Part shown: piece by piece, positions 11,812 through 23,691 of the stretch | Position numbering within the stretch: the stretch's first letter is position 1 | Layout of the letters: each line of letters starts with the position of its first letter | NCBI GenBank assembly: GCA_024364735.1 | Contig: JAGFNQ010006428.1 | Coordinates: 59,386 to 123,385 of the forward strand | Direction of reading: 5' to 3' | DNA: 64,000 nucleotides | From: Boesenbergia rotunda | Lineage: Eukaryota > Streptophyta > Magnoliopsida > Zingiberales > Zingiberaceae | Made by a program: the position numbers and the translations under genes | Notes under the pieces: model-generated | The model's input: only the letters and a program-made list of their open reading frames with translations | What the model was told of the DNA's origin: nothing | The model's database searches: none

Positions 11812-13992
11812 TGTAACGACCCGCCTTCTGGTACTATGGCTCTAAGGCGGATCGCTACTAATAACTGGCTGACTAACTGATTACTACTGATCATTATATT
11901 CTTTTAATGCTATTTACTAAACTAACAATTCATAATCATGTTGAATGTACTAATCAGCCAAAATAAAACAAAAACTCTAATTTTATTAGCTTGGCCAGGA
12001 TTCGATCCCCCAACCTCTGGGTTGCATGACTAAAGTACTAACCAGCGGCTCTACACCCCTTTTTGTTTTACACAGCACCAGTCGACTGCTATATGCCAGT
12101 CGACTGGTCGGGCCACAGAATGTTTCTGTGCCTGACACCAGTCGACTGGTGTTTTTCCAGTCGACTGGTAGTTCTGAGAACCCAGATTTCAGAGTTTCAG
12201 AATGTGCCAAAAGTCGACCTACTCCATACCAAATGCTCCATAAATTCATATTTAAGCTTCCTGACAGGTCTACAATGATTCTAGGGCATTTGATACATGT
12301 TTTGGAGGGTTTCTAGCTGGAATAGCAACTTAGAAATCATAAAAGCGACATGTAGAAGCATAAACATGAATGTGCCAAGTTTGTATCAACTTCTTATTGG
12401 AACTATTCATTTTCCATATCTAAAGGCATCCTTAGCTACTACATGTCATTCTATATGGTGCATTAATCTTAGAACAAGCATATCCTAAGAATTTAGCATG
12501 TAGATAAGAAGTATCAAGTTCCTACTCCTAAAGCTTAAGCATGGATCTAAATTACCATATCACAAGTATTAACCCATGACCTTCAACATTCACCAAACAA
12601 ATATTAGAACATGTAAATAAACTACCTTAAGTATGCTAGGCACCACAAATAACCAGTCCAATCAAGTTCATACATGGTTCACGTAATCTATTGAGGAATA
12701 ATTAAAAGAAGCATAATAAAGACTATTTCTATGCTTTGCAAGTTCCGAAGACTTTTATTCCAACTCCACCGCCACACACACTTTGCATCAAGCCCGTCGC
12801 CTCCGCTACTAGTGCTATCCTTTACCTATATCTACAGTATAAGAAAATGCAAACTATTAAGCATAAAGCTTAGTAAGTACCATCTAGCCTCACAAAACCA
12901 TAAAATCTCAGGTTATGCTTTTCAAAACATACCAAACAAATACATGCTCGTGTTCATAAATAATCATGTTATGCTCATGCTAAAATACATGTCATAAAAT
13001 GTCATGGCATATAACTGACACATGGCCTATGCTGAACTGAAGCTGAAAACTAAGCTATAGCATGGCATACATATCTGAACCGGAACTGAAACTAACTAAC
13101 ATAAAACTAATTATTAAATTCACCACATGCTAAAAATGAATTTCTGAAAACTATATACATATGGTAGGTGAAAATAATAATCAACTGCTGTGAGCCCGGC
13201 AATGTAACAGCTGTGCGCGCATCCTAATAAATCCGAGGTAGCAAATCCCGAATCTATTAGGGTTCTACTAGGTTATCTGAACCTAGGGGAAACTAAGGAG
13301 CCCATCCCATAGTAGGTTATCTGAACCTAGGGGCAACTTGGAGCCCATCCCTGGACCGAAGTCCGGTACAATGCCAAATGAAAATAAAATAGTTCTTTTA
13401 TACTTTTCTTTTTCTCTTCTGATTCTTGCTTTTACTAGGTTATCTAAACCTAGGGCAACTAGGAGCCCATCCCATTGGTCCTTGGTCCCAATCATAAACT
13501 AATGCAAGAATTTCTATTCTTTAATGCTTTCTATAGCATTAACTGAACTGAACAATTTAACAAACACCTAACGTGCTCCTTGACCCAAAACTGAAGGGTA
13601 ATACAACACGCTTGTTCATAATTTATGATTTCTAATCGTAAAACATACATACAAGCAAATAAAGCATACGAAAAATCAATCGAAACTACTTATACTGCAG
13701 GTGAGGGATAATTACTTCCTGCGCTAGGTTTCCTTACGAATATAATATGAAATCTCTGAGAGAACGTCAAACATCGACGTTCTTCTTGCTCCTTGGCGTT
13801 CTCCTCGCGTCTACGAGAATTCTCGTAGAGAATAGGGCCTCATGGGACCTTCCCTTCGATTTCCCCTTGTCTTGGGCGGCAAGAGAAGAGGAGGAGAGGA
13901 AGAGGCGCAAGAGAGGAAGAAAGAAGAGGTTCTCGGGAGAGGGAGAGGAAGAAAATTGCCGAGAGAGAGGGAGGTGTCGGCGATGAGGGAAG
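11812..13992 (-). repeat. 3' LTR of element D, left part
   Basis: Starts TGTAACGACCCGCC on the + strand (the LTR's 3' end in element sense) and is interrupted at 13992 by element E. It matches the 5' LTR at 24995-25947 and the F LTR at 38930-41459 almost base for base. Notable parts: a tRNA-like word GGATTCGATCCCCCAACC (about 11998), paired CAGTCGACTG palindromes at 12060-12170, and three units of GGTTATCTGAACCTAGGGG...GAGCCCATCCC (13270-13470). ORFs inside it carry no domain. Confidence 0.85.
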
Positions 13993-15006
13993 TGTTGGAG
14001 CAATCAGCCCTAAGATGGTCCGTAGTGACCATGGGTTTTGATGTTTGAGCATAGGGTTTAAGTTAGGTTTACCCTTGTATTTGATATGCGTATGTTGAGT
14101 GTGCAGGTTGTACAGGTTACACATATGGACTTGACTGGACAGCCTCGGTATGGTGAAGGATGGTATGGAGGCAAGCTGTAGGCTTGCCTGCGCATCCGAG
14201 GGACCTTGGAGAGCAGGGACGATAAGCTGATGGGCGCGGACTTCGAGGCATGCATGAAGGATGGCATGGAGGCAAGCTGGAGGCTTGCGTGCATCCGAGG
14301 GATGGGAGCCAAAGATGAACAAGGCGCGAAAGCAACAGTCGAGGCTGCGGAGGAGGAGTCAGTCGAGTCGTGAGGGTCAAGTACAGTGCGATTGTACTCG
14401 GGAAATCCTAGGGTTTGAGTGCGGAGTGGAATGTACTCAGGAAGGGTAACCTTAGGTGGGTGAGTAGACCAGTCGACTGGCCTGGGAGCAGTCAACTGAT
14501 GGAACTCACAGAAAAGTCTCAGCCTTGGGACCAGTCGACTGCCCTGAGGGCAGTCGACTGGTAGGTGGCTGGTGAGCTGGCTGAGAATTCGAACGTTGAG
14601 GTGCAACGGTCGAATTTAGCTGGCACCAGTCGACTGCCCCCAAGCGAGAAATAACCCCGAGTCCTATGTAAAGAGGACTTCGTGGTGGCTGAGTTTCTTG
14701 ACGAAACAAGCTTGGTTAAGGCTTGTTAGTAGTCTCCTTTGTGCCTTGAGTGTGCTTTTGATTGTGGCAAGGTTTCTCCACCCACAAGGAGTGACAAAGG
14801 CTAGACGGAGGTTATCCGGGGAGTGATCCACCGACGGATTCTTGGATTAGTCACCCGACCGGGGTGGATACTAAGTAAAACGGTTTGTGTTAGCATTGTT
14901 CTATTGTTAGATTATTTCTTTTGTATTTGCGTTGCGCTAACAACTTTGTAGAGAACAACGACAAACCGCTATTCACCCCCCTCTAGCGGACATCTACGAT
15001 CCTACA
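13993..15006 (+). repeat. 5' LTR of element E
   Basis: 1014 bp, TGTTGGAGCAATC... to ...ACGATCCTACA. It carries an extra block of about 85 bp relative to the 3' LTR: a GAAGGATGG(T/C)ATGGAGGCAAGCTG unit occurs twice (about 14155 and 14250) but once in the 3' LTR. CAGTCGACTG palindromes lie at 14467-14640. Few other differences from the 3' LTR are visible, so the insertion is fairly recent. Confidence 0.9.
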
Positions 15007-15022
15007 ATTGGTATCAGAGCAA
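15007..15022 (+). promoter_or_regulatory. Element E primer-binding site
   Basis: ATTGGTATCAGAGCAA directly follows the 5' LTR. It complements the 3' end of initiator-Met tRNA, the usual primer of plant copia elements. Confidence 0.9.
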
Positions 15023-15078
15023 GGACCGCTCTTATTGGACTAATCGCCAAAGGAGCAAACGCTAGAGGAGAAGAGAAG

Positions 15079-16750
15079 ATGGAAGATAATTTGGGGGACA
15101 ACATCTACAGCCCACCGCCCTACGACAATGTGGATTTCGACTATTGGCGGGCAAGGATGAAGAATTGGCTTAGCATGGAGTGGGAGTGCATGGTCATGCT
15201 AGGTGAGCCCTTCGAAGTTCCAAAGGACAAGCATGGAAAGAAGCTTCGTCCTAGATATTGGACTCAAGAGCAACAAGCCTACTCTAGGGCAAACAAGAAG
15301 GTAATCGATGTATTAATTGATGTTTTACCTAACAATGTTTTGAGTATTGTAGGGAATTATAAAAATACACACGAATTATGGACCAAGTTGGTGGAATATC
15401 ACAAGAACCCTACACAAACTCAAGGAGTAGATGAACCCGAGGAAGTGAGCTCAATAGCTCAAGAGGAGGAAGAAATGTCTACATCCTCAAGTGAAGAAGA
15501 AAGTGAGAGGTCATCCACCTCATCTAGAGAAGAGGAGGAGGTCACCACCTCAAGGATTGAGGGGGAGGAAAGACCCTCACCTACACATAATCAAGAGGAA
15601 GTCTCCACTTCATCCAAGGGTGAAGAGGAAGTCAACCAAGCCTCAACCTCCACCAAAGCAAGGACTAATGACTACATTGTATGCTTTGGGTGTAATGAAA
15701 AGGGGCACTACAAGGACAAGTGCCGGAAAGGTAAAAGGAGGTAAAATCACACTTATTTCAAGTTCTTTAAACTCTAACATAAAGTGTAGGATTGGAGAAA
15801 CCCAAGAGAAGAAGAGGAGGATTCGATGCTTCACGTGTGGTGAGCTAGGGCACTACCACACCAAGTGCCCAAGGAAGAAAGAGCTAAAGAAAATGGAGCA
15901 CCTAAGGAGATGGGAAAAAGAAGAAAGAAAGAAGAGAAGAAGCTCACATCAAGGAGGGACTACAAGGGTAAGGGAGGTAATTCCTAACCCTAGATTAAAT
16001 TGTCATTCATATTTAAGTTCCTCCATGAATGCTAAGAATCATGCTAATTACCCATCCATGAATATTAGAAATAATGCAAATCATTCATCCATGCATGCTA
16101 GATTTCATAAAAATTATCTTTTTGTGCATAACCATGGTTTTAAGTATCATGATAGGAATAAGGATAACAAGGTAGATACATATCCTAAGAAAAGCATGCA
16201 TCATGGTAAATCTAAGACCTGTGTATCCAAGGCTAAAGGCATTAACCCCAAGGGAGGGAAACAAATGCCTAAGAAAATGGATAGTTCTAGGAATGTCCAA
16301 AGTGGGCATATGGACTACAAGGTTAAAGGTCTAGAGAGGGAAAATCAAGTCTTGAGGGCAAGACTTGATACATTAGAAAAAGCCCTAGAAAGATTCACGG
16401 TTGGATCTAAGGGCTTAGACATAGTGTTGGGTAGTATAAAACCCAACTATGATAGGTCGGGATTGGGGTACCGATCTAAGACCTCCAAGGGCAATGGAAT
16501 GAAGTATGCTGGGAGAGCATACAATCTTAGTAAGGAGGGAAGGTCCAAGGATGGCAAGGGAATGCCATCCAAGGGTAGAAAGGGTGACTTAACCAAGGAC
16601 AATGTGTCCAAGGTTAAGAAGGTTCACTTTGTGGGCCAAGAGTCACCGGGGGCACACCGGTGTGTCTTAGTGTGGATTGAGTCACCTAAGGAGGTGGCTA
16701 GGGTTCAGAGCTCTAGGGGGAGCTCTAGGAGCCTATGGGGTCCATGGTGA
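15079..16750 (+). pseudogene. Element E: copia gag with two zinc knuckles, one frameshift
   Basis: Starts ATG at 15079, 72 bp after the LTR. Residues 1-110 form a copia capsid (UBN2-like) domain: YDNVDFDYWRARMKNWL, then VLPNNVLSIVGNYKNTHELW. A Glu/Ser-rich stretch follows, then the first CCHC knuckle CFGCNEKGHYKDKC at about 15690. Right after it the frame ends (15742-15744) and the +1 frame continues to 16750 with a second knuckle CFTCGELGHYHTKC (about 15828), a Lys/Asn/His-rich region and a predicted coiled coil (LERENQVLRARLDTLEKALE, about 16330). One frameshift at 15735-15745 separates the halves, at an A/G-rich run; I cannot tell a fresh mutation from slippage. Gag would package the RNA and could be used in trans by an autonomous relative. 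Confidence 0.85.
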
Positions 16751-18817
16751 ATGGATCTCAAGAGTTTCTCCCCTAGAAAATTAGGTTGAAATGTGCCAAA
16801 AGGATTGGAAGACTTGGGTAAGTCTTAATTCTAGAAAATGACACATTAAAAGGGAGGAAAAGGTGAAAATAGGATATCTCTGAGAAAATTAGGTTTTAAT
16901 GAGTGAACAACATGCAATTCAGTGCTAGAAATGAGCTATGATCAAGTATAAGAGAATACATTAAGGAGAAGTCACAATTGAGACTTTTGGGATGAGTTTC
17001 AATAATACACTTTAGAATAAGTTGAGTTTTGTGCCAATCTTGGGATCCGGAGTACATTTGGTTGGAAATGTATTTTTCCCAAGTAGACATTGGCCCCACA
17101 AATCTCCCCACAAAATTTCATAATTTTGGAGATTTGTAGAATTATCTAGGTATTACTGAAATTGGGCTGAAAAACCTGAAAATCAGGTATCAGTCGACTG
17201 CCCTGGGGGCAGTCGATTGGTAAGATCCCAGAAACATTATGTGAGTTTTGGGAGTCGACTGCCACAGGGGCAGTCGACTGGTCTGTAGGCTGAAATAAGA
17301 AAATGGCTATTGGATGATAGAATATGATCCTTGATGATACTGGTTGAGTAAAGGTGTGCCTCATGGGTTAATGGTGATTATATGAAATGAGGTCATATGG
17401 AAAATTCAAGGAAGTTTGATAAGTTTCTCATGTGTATCTAGGATTTAGAGATAAAAAAGGGGGGAAACTTTCATCATATTAAGGATATGGATAAAGAAAT
17501 GAATTGAAGACAATTTCATGTGTCGAATTATGATGATTAGCTTTGGCAAACACATGAATTAGAGATACATTTGCAAATTGATACGAAATGTCAACCTTTT
17601 AAGGAAATTAGGAATTGTACCAAAGTCAAACACATTTGATAATCTTAATCAAATGACATTTTTCTAGGATATGGTATATCCTAGCAAGTGTGCTTGCAAA
17701 CCCTTTGAGTGTTTAAGGTTTTGTTGAGTTCTTTTTGGCACCTAGGGAAAGGTTGCTTGGGGCAAGCCTTTGAAAGTGTCCAAGGGGGAAGAACTTGGAA
17801 GTTAGGTTGGGTAGAACCTAATTTGAGTCTATGGGGCTAAGTTGGGTAGAACTTAACCTAAGAAAAATGAAAAATGGGAGAAGGCATGGGTAAAGGGGGG
17901 AGGTTGCCTCCTAGTTGCCTTGATTTTAATTTTGAAAATTTTTGGGTTTTGTGTCAAACTTGGGAATGGTGATAAATACATGGGTAGATGTATTTTTCCC
18001 AAGTAGGTATAGGTTCCACAAAGTTGTCCACGATGTTTGGAAATTTTTGGAAATTTGTGAAATTTCTGGCGCGTTTCTGAAATTTGGCCAGAAAATTAGA
18101 TTTTAGGCGTATCAGTCGACTGACACTGTTGCCAGTCGACTGCCAGAGGCTGATTTGTGTATCATCAGCTGGTTTGGAGTCCAAATGACAAGGAACCAGT
18201 GTATGGGGGCCTAGTACACTGTGTTTAGGGTTATTGGGGATGTTAAGAACCAATAATTGGGATATTATTGGGTTCTTTTTGATGTGTGGCAAAGGGGGAG
18301 AAATATTGGGTTTAAGTGGGAAACTAATACCTTTGCTAGAAACATTAGGTTTAGGGGGAGCTAAGCTTAAGGAGGAGCATGATTGCTCCCTTCTTGGCGT
18401 AAGGGGAACCTTGGAGAGGTTCTTAAAAAGCTTTTGTAAGTCCAGTGTAAGGGGGAGCTTGGGAGAAACTTTAAAAAGCCCGGTTTGGTAGGAAATCCTA
18501 ACTCGGAGGGTTAGGTGGGAAAAGTCTAGCTTGGAGGGCTAGGTGTTGAAAAATCCTAACTTGGATGGTTAGGTGGTGAAAATCCTAGCTCGGAGGGTTA
18601 GGTGTGGGAAAATCCTAACTTGGAGGGTTAGGTTGTGAAAATCCTAGCTTGGAGGGCTAGGTGTAAAATTCCTAACTTGGAGGGTTAGGAGTGGGATGCC
18701 TTGGGATAGGATCCAGTTATGCATTGCATATGCATTCATTTAGCATGGTTTTTGCTATTTACTACTATCTTGCTTTTCTAACTTAAACGGATTGCCAAAC
18801 ATCAAAAAGGAGGAGAT
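16751..18817 (+). other. Element E: 2-kb non-coding tail
   Basis: This is where pol should be. All frames are short. It contains CAGTCGACTG pairs at 17190-17285 and 18110-18150, two similar blocks around TATTTTTCCCAAGTAG (17070 and 17990) suggesting an internal duplication, a tandem array at 18485-18690, and the polypurine tract at 18804-18817. Confidence 0.75.
18485..18690 (+). repeat. Tandem hairpin repeat, CCTAGCTTGGAGGGCTAGG core
   Basis: Seven units of about 28-34 bp with cores alternating CCTAACTTGGAGGGTTAGG and CTAGCTTGGAGGGCTAGG, spaced by TGTGAAAAT-like words. It is the reverse complement of the array at 7600-8030 in element C. Confidence 0.85.
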
Positions 18818-19747
18818 TGTTGGAGCAATCGACCCTAAGATGGTCCGGAGTGACCATGGGTTTTGATGTTTGGGCAAAGGGTTTAAGTTAGGTTTACCCT
18901 TGTATTTGATATGCGTATGTTGAGTGTACAGGTTGTATAGGTTACGCATATGGACTTGACTGGACAACCTCGGTACGGTGAAGGATGGCATGGAGGCAAG
19001 CTGGAGGCTTGGGTGTGCATCCGAGGGACGGGAGCCAAAGATGAAGAAGGCGCGAAAGCAACAGTCGAAGCTGCGGAGGAGGAGTCAGTCGAGTCGTGTG
19101 GGTCGAGTGCAGTGTGATTGTACTAGAGAAATCCTAGGGTTTGAGTGCGGAGTGGAATGTACTCAGGAAGGGTAACCTTAGGTGGGTGAGTAGACCATTC
19201 GACTGGCCTGGGGGCAGTCGACTGATGGAACTCACAGAAACGTCTCAGCCTTGGGACCAGTCGACTACCCTGAGGGCAGTCGACTGGTAGGTGGCTGGTG
19301 AGCTGGCTGAGAATTCGAACGTTGAGGTGCAACGATCGAATTTAGCTGGCACCAGTCGACTGCCCTGGGGGCAGTCGACTGATAGCAAGAAATCAACCCC
19401 GAGTCCTATGTAAAGAGGACTTCGTGGTGGCTGAGTTTCTTGACGAAACAAGCTTGGTTAAGGCTTGTTAGTAGTCTCCTTTGTGCCTTGAGTGTGCTTT
19501 TGATTATGGTGAGGTTTCTCCACCCACAAGGAGCGACGAAGGCTAGCCGGAGGTTATCCGGGGAGTGATCCACCGACGGATTCTTGGATTAGTCACCCGA
19601 CCGAGGTGGATACCAAGTAAAACGATTTGTGTTAGCATTGTTCTATTGTTAGATTATTTCTTTTGTATTTCCACTGCGCTAACACTTTGTAGAGAACAAC
19701 GACAAACCGCTATTCACCCCCCTCTAACGGACATCTACGATCCTACA
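18818..19747 (+). repeat. 3' LTR of element E
   Basis: 930 bp, TGTTGGAGCAATC... to ...GATCCTACA, followed by the GGAAG duplication. Palindromes at 19190-19385. Shorter than the 5' LTR by one internal repeat unit. Confidence 0.9.
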
Positions 19748-19752
19748 GGAAG

Positions 19753-20065
19753 GTGAGAAAAAGAATGAATATAAAAACCCTAAGTTTCCCTTTTATACTT
19801 ATGGAAAAATTTAACTAACTTTACCTTATTTATCCTTCCCTCTATTTTATTTCAACAAAAATAGGTTAGCCCTCTTGGTAAGTCTTTTTCTTCTCATATT
19901 ACAGGTGTAGGGTTCAAACTTCACTTAAATTTTTTTGCTGTGCATTCTATTTTTATTCATTTTTGCCTTATTTGTCCATGGAAAAATTCTATAAAAATAT
20001 CCGTAAATTCAGAATTAATTCTAGGATATTTCTAAAATTAGGTTTGAGAATATTCGGACATTACA
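19753..20065 (-). repeat. 3' LTR of element D, right part
   Basis: Resumes the LTR of D after element E and ends ...ATTCGGACATTACA at 20065. In element sense this is the LTR start. It contains GGGTTCAAACT (about 19911), a tRNA B-box-like word. The polypurine tract complement ATCCCCCATACCTT follows. Confidence 0.85.
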
Positions 20066-20100
20066 ATCCCCCATACCTTATAAAAAGTTCGTCCTCGAAC

Positions 20101-21735
20101 TTAAAACAACTCTGGGTATTTCTGCCTCATGCTGTCCTCTGGTTCCCATGTTGCCTCTTCTACTTTGTGATTTTGCCATATGACTTTCACTAATGGTACC
20201 TCCTTGTTCCGCAATTTCTTAACTGCTCGGTCTATTATCTGAATAGGCCGACTATCATAACTGAGATCTTCGCGGACTTGTACCCTCTGTGGCTCTATCA
20301 CCTTGGTGGCATCTGGGATATGCTTCTTCAGCATGGAAACATGAAATACATTGTGGATAGCTGACATCTCCTGAGGTAGCTCCAACTCATAAGCTATTTT
20401 GCCAACTCTTCTAGTGATGGGGTATGGTCCTACATATCTAGGACTTAACTTGCCCTTCTTCCCAAAATGCATTACTCCCTTCATGGGAGCCACTCTGAGG
20501 AACACTGAATCCCCAACTTCAAACTCTAATGGTCTGCGCCGTGTATCAGCATAGCTCTTCTGGCGGCTTTGAGCTGTTTCTATTCTTTGGCGGATCTGCT
20601 GTATGGCCACGGTGGTATCCTGTATAAGATCTGTCTGTAGGCCTAGCTCTTGCCTCTCACCACCCTCGTACCAGCAGATAGGAGATCTACACCTCCGCCT
20701 ATATAAAGCCTCATAGGGTGTCATGCCGATAGTGGCCTGATAACTATTGTTGTAGGCGAATTCCGCTAAGCACAGGTATCTGCACCAACTGCCCTTGAAA
20801 TCTAAAGCACAAGCTCTGAGCATATCTTCTAGTACTTGATTAACTCTCTCTGTCTGACCATCTGTCTGAGGATGGAAAGCTGTGCTAAACTTCAGTTTGG
20901 TGCCTAGTGCTGTCTGTACGCACTCCCAGAAGTGCGAAGTGAACCTGCTGTCCCTATCTGAAATGATTGTCCTAGGGACTCCATGTAATCTGACGATCTC
21001 CTTGAGGTATAACTGAGCTAGCTGTTCCATGGAATAGGAGATCCTGATAGCTAGGAAGTGGGTAGACTTAGTCAATCTGTCAACTATTACCCAGATTGCA
21101 TCATATCCATTCGTTGTTCTAGGTAGTCCCACTATAAAATCCATGGAAATATCTTCCCATTTCCATTATGGAATCTGGATAGGCTGCAGAACTCCTCCTG
21201 GTCTCTGATGTTCTGCCTTGACCCTTTGGCATGCCAGACAAGTACCGACATATCTGGCGATGTCTCTCTTCATCCCAGGCCACCAAAAACGTCCCCTGAG
21301 GTCTTGGTACATTTTGGTGGAACCAGGATGCATCGCATAAGGAGATCCATGTGCTTCCTCTAGGATCTTCCTTCGGAGCTCTTCTTGGTTCGGAACACAT
21401 AGGCGGTCACCGCAGTACAATATCCCACTAGCTGATAAGCGAAACTCCCCATTTTCTGATTCTGCTATCCCCTGCTTGATTTTCTGAAGGTCAGGATCTT
21501 GATCCTGTGCTGTCTGGACGTCTTCAAGCAGGGTTGACACTAATGTCAAAGTGGAGAGCTGCCCAACTATAATTTCCAATCCGAACTCGGATATTTCCTT
21601 CCGAAGAGGCTGTGACATCGTAGACAAAGCTAGTAGGGTGGCACTAGATTTCCTGCTAAGTGCGTCTGCCACCTTATTAGCTTTACCTGGATGGTAGAGG
21701 ATGTCAAGGTCATAATCCTTGACTAGCTCAAGCCA
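20101..21735 (-). pseudogene. Element D: integrase and chromodomain, one internal stop
   Basis: One minus-strand frame, from just after the RNase H stop at 21738 to TAA at 20101. The HHCC zinc domain is at about 21235-21400 (HGSPYAMHPGSTKMYQDL, then CLACQRVK). TAA at 21166-21168 then interrupts the frame between IP and WKWEDI. The DDE core follows with Asp in VIVDRLTK, Asp in IISDRDSRF and Glu in QTERVNQ. A GPY-type module (YVGPYPITRRVGKIAYELELP) leads to a C-terminal chromodomain (VKVIWQNHKVEEATWEPEDSM). The chromodomain is the hallmark of chromoviruses and is known in the family to guide integration toward heterochromatin. Element F has the same TAA at the same site; element G has GAA there. 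Confidence 0.85.
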
Positions 21736-22775
21736 TCAGCGTTGCCTCATGTTCAGATCCTTCTGAGTAAAGAAATACTTCAGACTCTGATGATCTGTGA
21801 AAATCCTACACTGAGCTCCGTATAAGTAATGCCTCCAGATCTTGAGAGCGAACACTACTGCAGCTAGCTCAAGGTCATGAGTAGGGTAGTTCTTTTCATA
21901 ATCCTTGAGTTGTCTAGAGGCATAGGCAATAACCTTGCCATTCTGCATCAGCACTGCTCCAAGTCCTAATTTAGAAGCATCACTATATATGTCAAAGCTG
22001 TCAGTGGTCTCTGGAAGAGTCAAGATGGGAGCACTAGTCAATCCTCTCTTTAATTCTGTAAAACTGTTCTCACAGTCCTCTGTCCATTGAAACTTCCTGT
22101 TCTTTCTAGTAAGAGCTATCAGTGGGGAGGCTATTCTAGAGAAATCCTCTACAAACTTCCTGTAGTAACCGGCTAGACCCAGAAAACTTCTGATCTCACT
22201 GGCATTCTTTGGTCTAACCCAGTTACTTACTGCTTCTATTTTGCTAGGGTCTACCATCACACCATCCTTGGAGATGATGTGACCCAGAAAATACACCTGA
22301 TCGAGCCAAAACTCGCACTTGGAGAATTTCGCATAGAGTTGGCTCCGCTGAAGAATCTCTAATACTGTTTTCAGGTGTTCTGCGTATTCCTTCTGAGTCC
22401 TGGAATATATCAGAATGTCATCGATGAAGACGATAACAAACTTATCTAAATATTCTCGGAACACTCTGTTCATGAGGTCCATAAAAGTTGCTGGAGCGTT
22501 CGTTACGCCAAAGGCATAACTACAAACTCATAGTGTCCGTATCTCATTCTGAAAGCTGTCTTGGGGATGTCACCTTCTTTAACTTTCACCTGGTGATAAC
22601 TCGATCTCAAGTGTATTTTTGAGAACACTGCTGCTCCCTTTAGCTGATCGAACAAGTCGTCAATTCTTGGAAGGGATACTTGTTCTTGATGGTGACTTGA
22701 TTCAACGCCCGGTAATCTATACACAAGCGCATGGACCCGTCTTTCTTCTTCACGAACAATACGGGAGCTCCCCAA
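21736..22775 (-). pseudogene. Element D: reverse transcriptase and RNase H, broken
   Basis: RT fingers/palm begin near 22720 (LPRIDDLFDQLKGAAVFSKI), with a frameshift pair between about 22500 and 22760. The first catalytic position reads KIHLRSSYHQ, where G-type relatives have KIDLRSGYHQ: Asp is replaced by His. The FIDD box is kept (VIVFIDDILIYSR). RNase H starts at about 22010 with DIYSDASKLGLGAVLMQ and has TDHQSLKY. TGA at 21736-21738 (an Arg codon in relatives) ends the frame. The RT would be inactive. Confidence 0.85.
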
Positions 22776-23691
22776 GGTGAATGACTAGGGCGTATGAAGC
22801 CCTTGTCGACAGCTCCTGTAGTTGCTCCTGAAGTTCTCTTAATTCTGCTGGAGCCATACGGTATGGTGCTTTTGAAATGGGATTGGTACCTGGAATGAGA
22901 TCTATCTCAAACTCTATCTCCCTGTCGGGCGCTAAGCTTGGTAACTCGTCAGGGAAGACTGCTGGGTAGTCACATACCACTGGGACCTCTTCTAGCTTTT
23001 GGTCTTTCTCTTGTTCAGTATTGACTACATGTGCTAGAAATCCGGTACATCCTGAATCCAGCAGTTTCTGTGCTTTTAAAGCTGAGAGAAATTTCTTGGC
23101 TTTTCTCTTGGGTTCTCCGATGTATTCAAACTGCACTCCTTCTTCAGGTTGGAATATGACTTTCCTTTTACGGCATTCTATGGAGGCACCGTACTTGATT
23201 AGGAAGTCCATTCCAAAAATGACATCATAATCTGTCATATCCAGCATTATCAGATCACCATAAAGCTCTCTGCCTGCTATACTGAATGGCACTGCACGGA
23301 GCCAGTGCGTGAATGCCATAATCTCTCCTGAAGGTAGGGTGGTTAAGAACTGGTCACTGAGTACATCTGGAGGTATAGCTAACTTCTCTGCGAACACCCT
23401 GGATATGAAAGAATGGGTTGCCCCAGTATCGAATAAGTCAGTTGCATTTTGTTGTAAAATACATATCTGACCTATCACAACTGTCGAGGCATTCGCTACA
23501 TCCTCTCTGGTCAGTGAGAAAATCCGTGCATTAGTAGTGGCTGATGGAGCTTCTAATCTGCCCTGACTGATATGGGGGCCATCCAGTGCTGCCTGCATCA
23601 GATGTAGCTGTGCAGGTTTGCCTCTATACTGAGTAGGCTGTGGAGTAGGCAGGCTGTTCTTGGTGGGGCACTGCTTGGCCATGTGCCCCTC
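22776..23691 (-). pseudogene. Element D: aspartic protease region
   Basis: Same frame as gag. The retropepsin motif LFDTGATHSFIS is at about 23410, followed by DVIFGMDFLIKYGA. The chain then runs into the linker before RT (EFEIDLIPGTNPISKAPYRMAP), where the frame slips near 22800. In these elements gag and pol are one polyprotein cut by this protease. Confidence 0.8.

Larger units (their letters stand above)
13993..19747 (+). mobile_element. Element E: complete gag-only copia-type retrotransposon
   Basis: 5755 bp on the + strand with 5' LTR (13993-15006), Met-tRNA primer-binding site, gag (15079-16750), a 2.07-kb non-coding tail, polypurine tract (18804-18817) and 3' LTR (18818-19747). The 5-bp target duplication GGAAG is present on both sides (13988-13992 and 19748-19752), inside the LTR of element D. 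No protease, integrase, RT or RNase H is found. This is the layout called TR-GAG (terminal repeats with a GAG domain), a non-autonomous class. Confidence 0.9.

Noticed and set aside
11990..12060. Functional tRNA gene
   Set aside because: A T-arm-like word is visible, but I cannot fold a complete cloverleaf with an acceptor stem, and it repeats within LTRs.
12026..12316. ORFs with repeated SRLV and PVDW words
   Set aside because: The words are translations of CAGTCGACTG palindromes; they recur in every LTR copy and in both strands.
13747..14322. Several overlapping ORFs on both strands, possible small genes
   Set aside because: They straddle the LTR of D and the E insertion and have no domain; the same LTR stretch recurs at 40901-41140.
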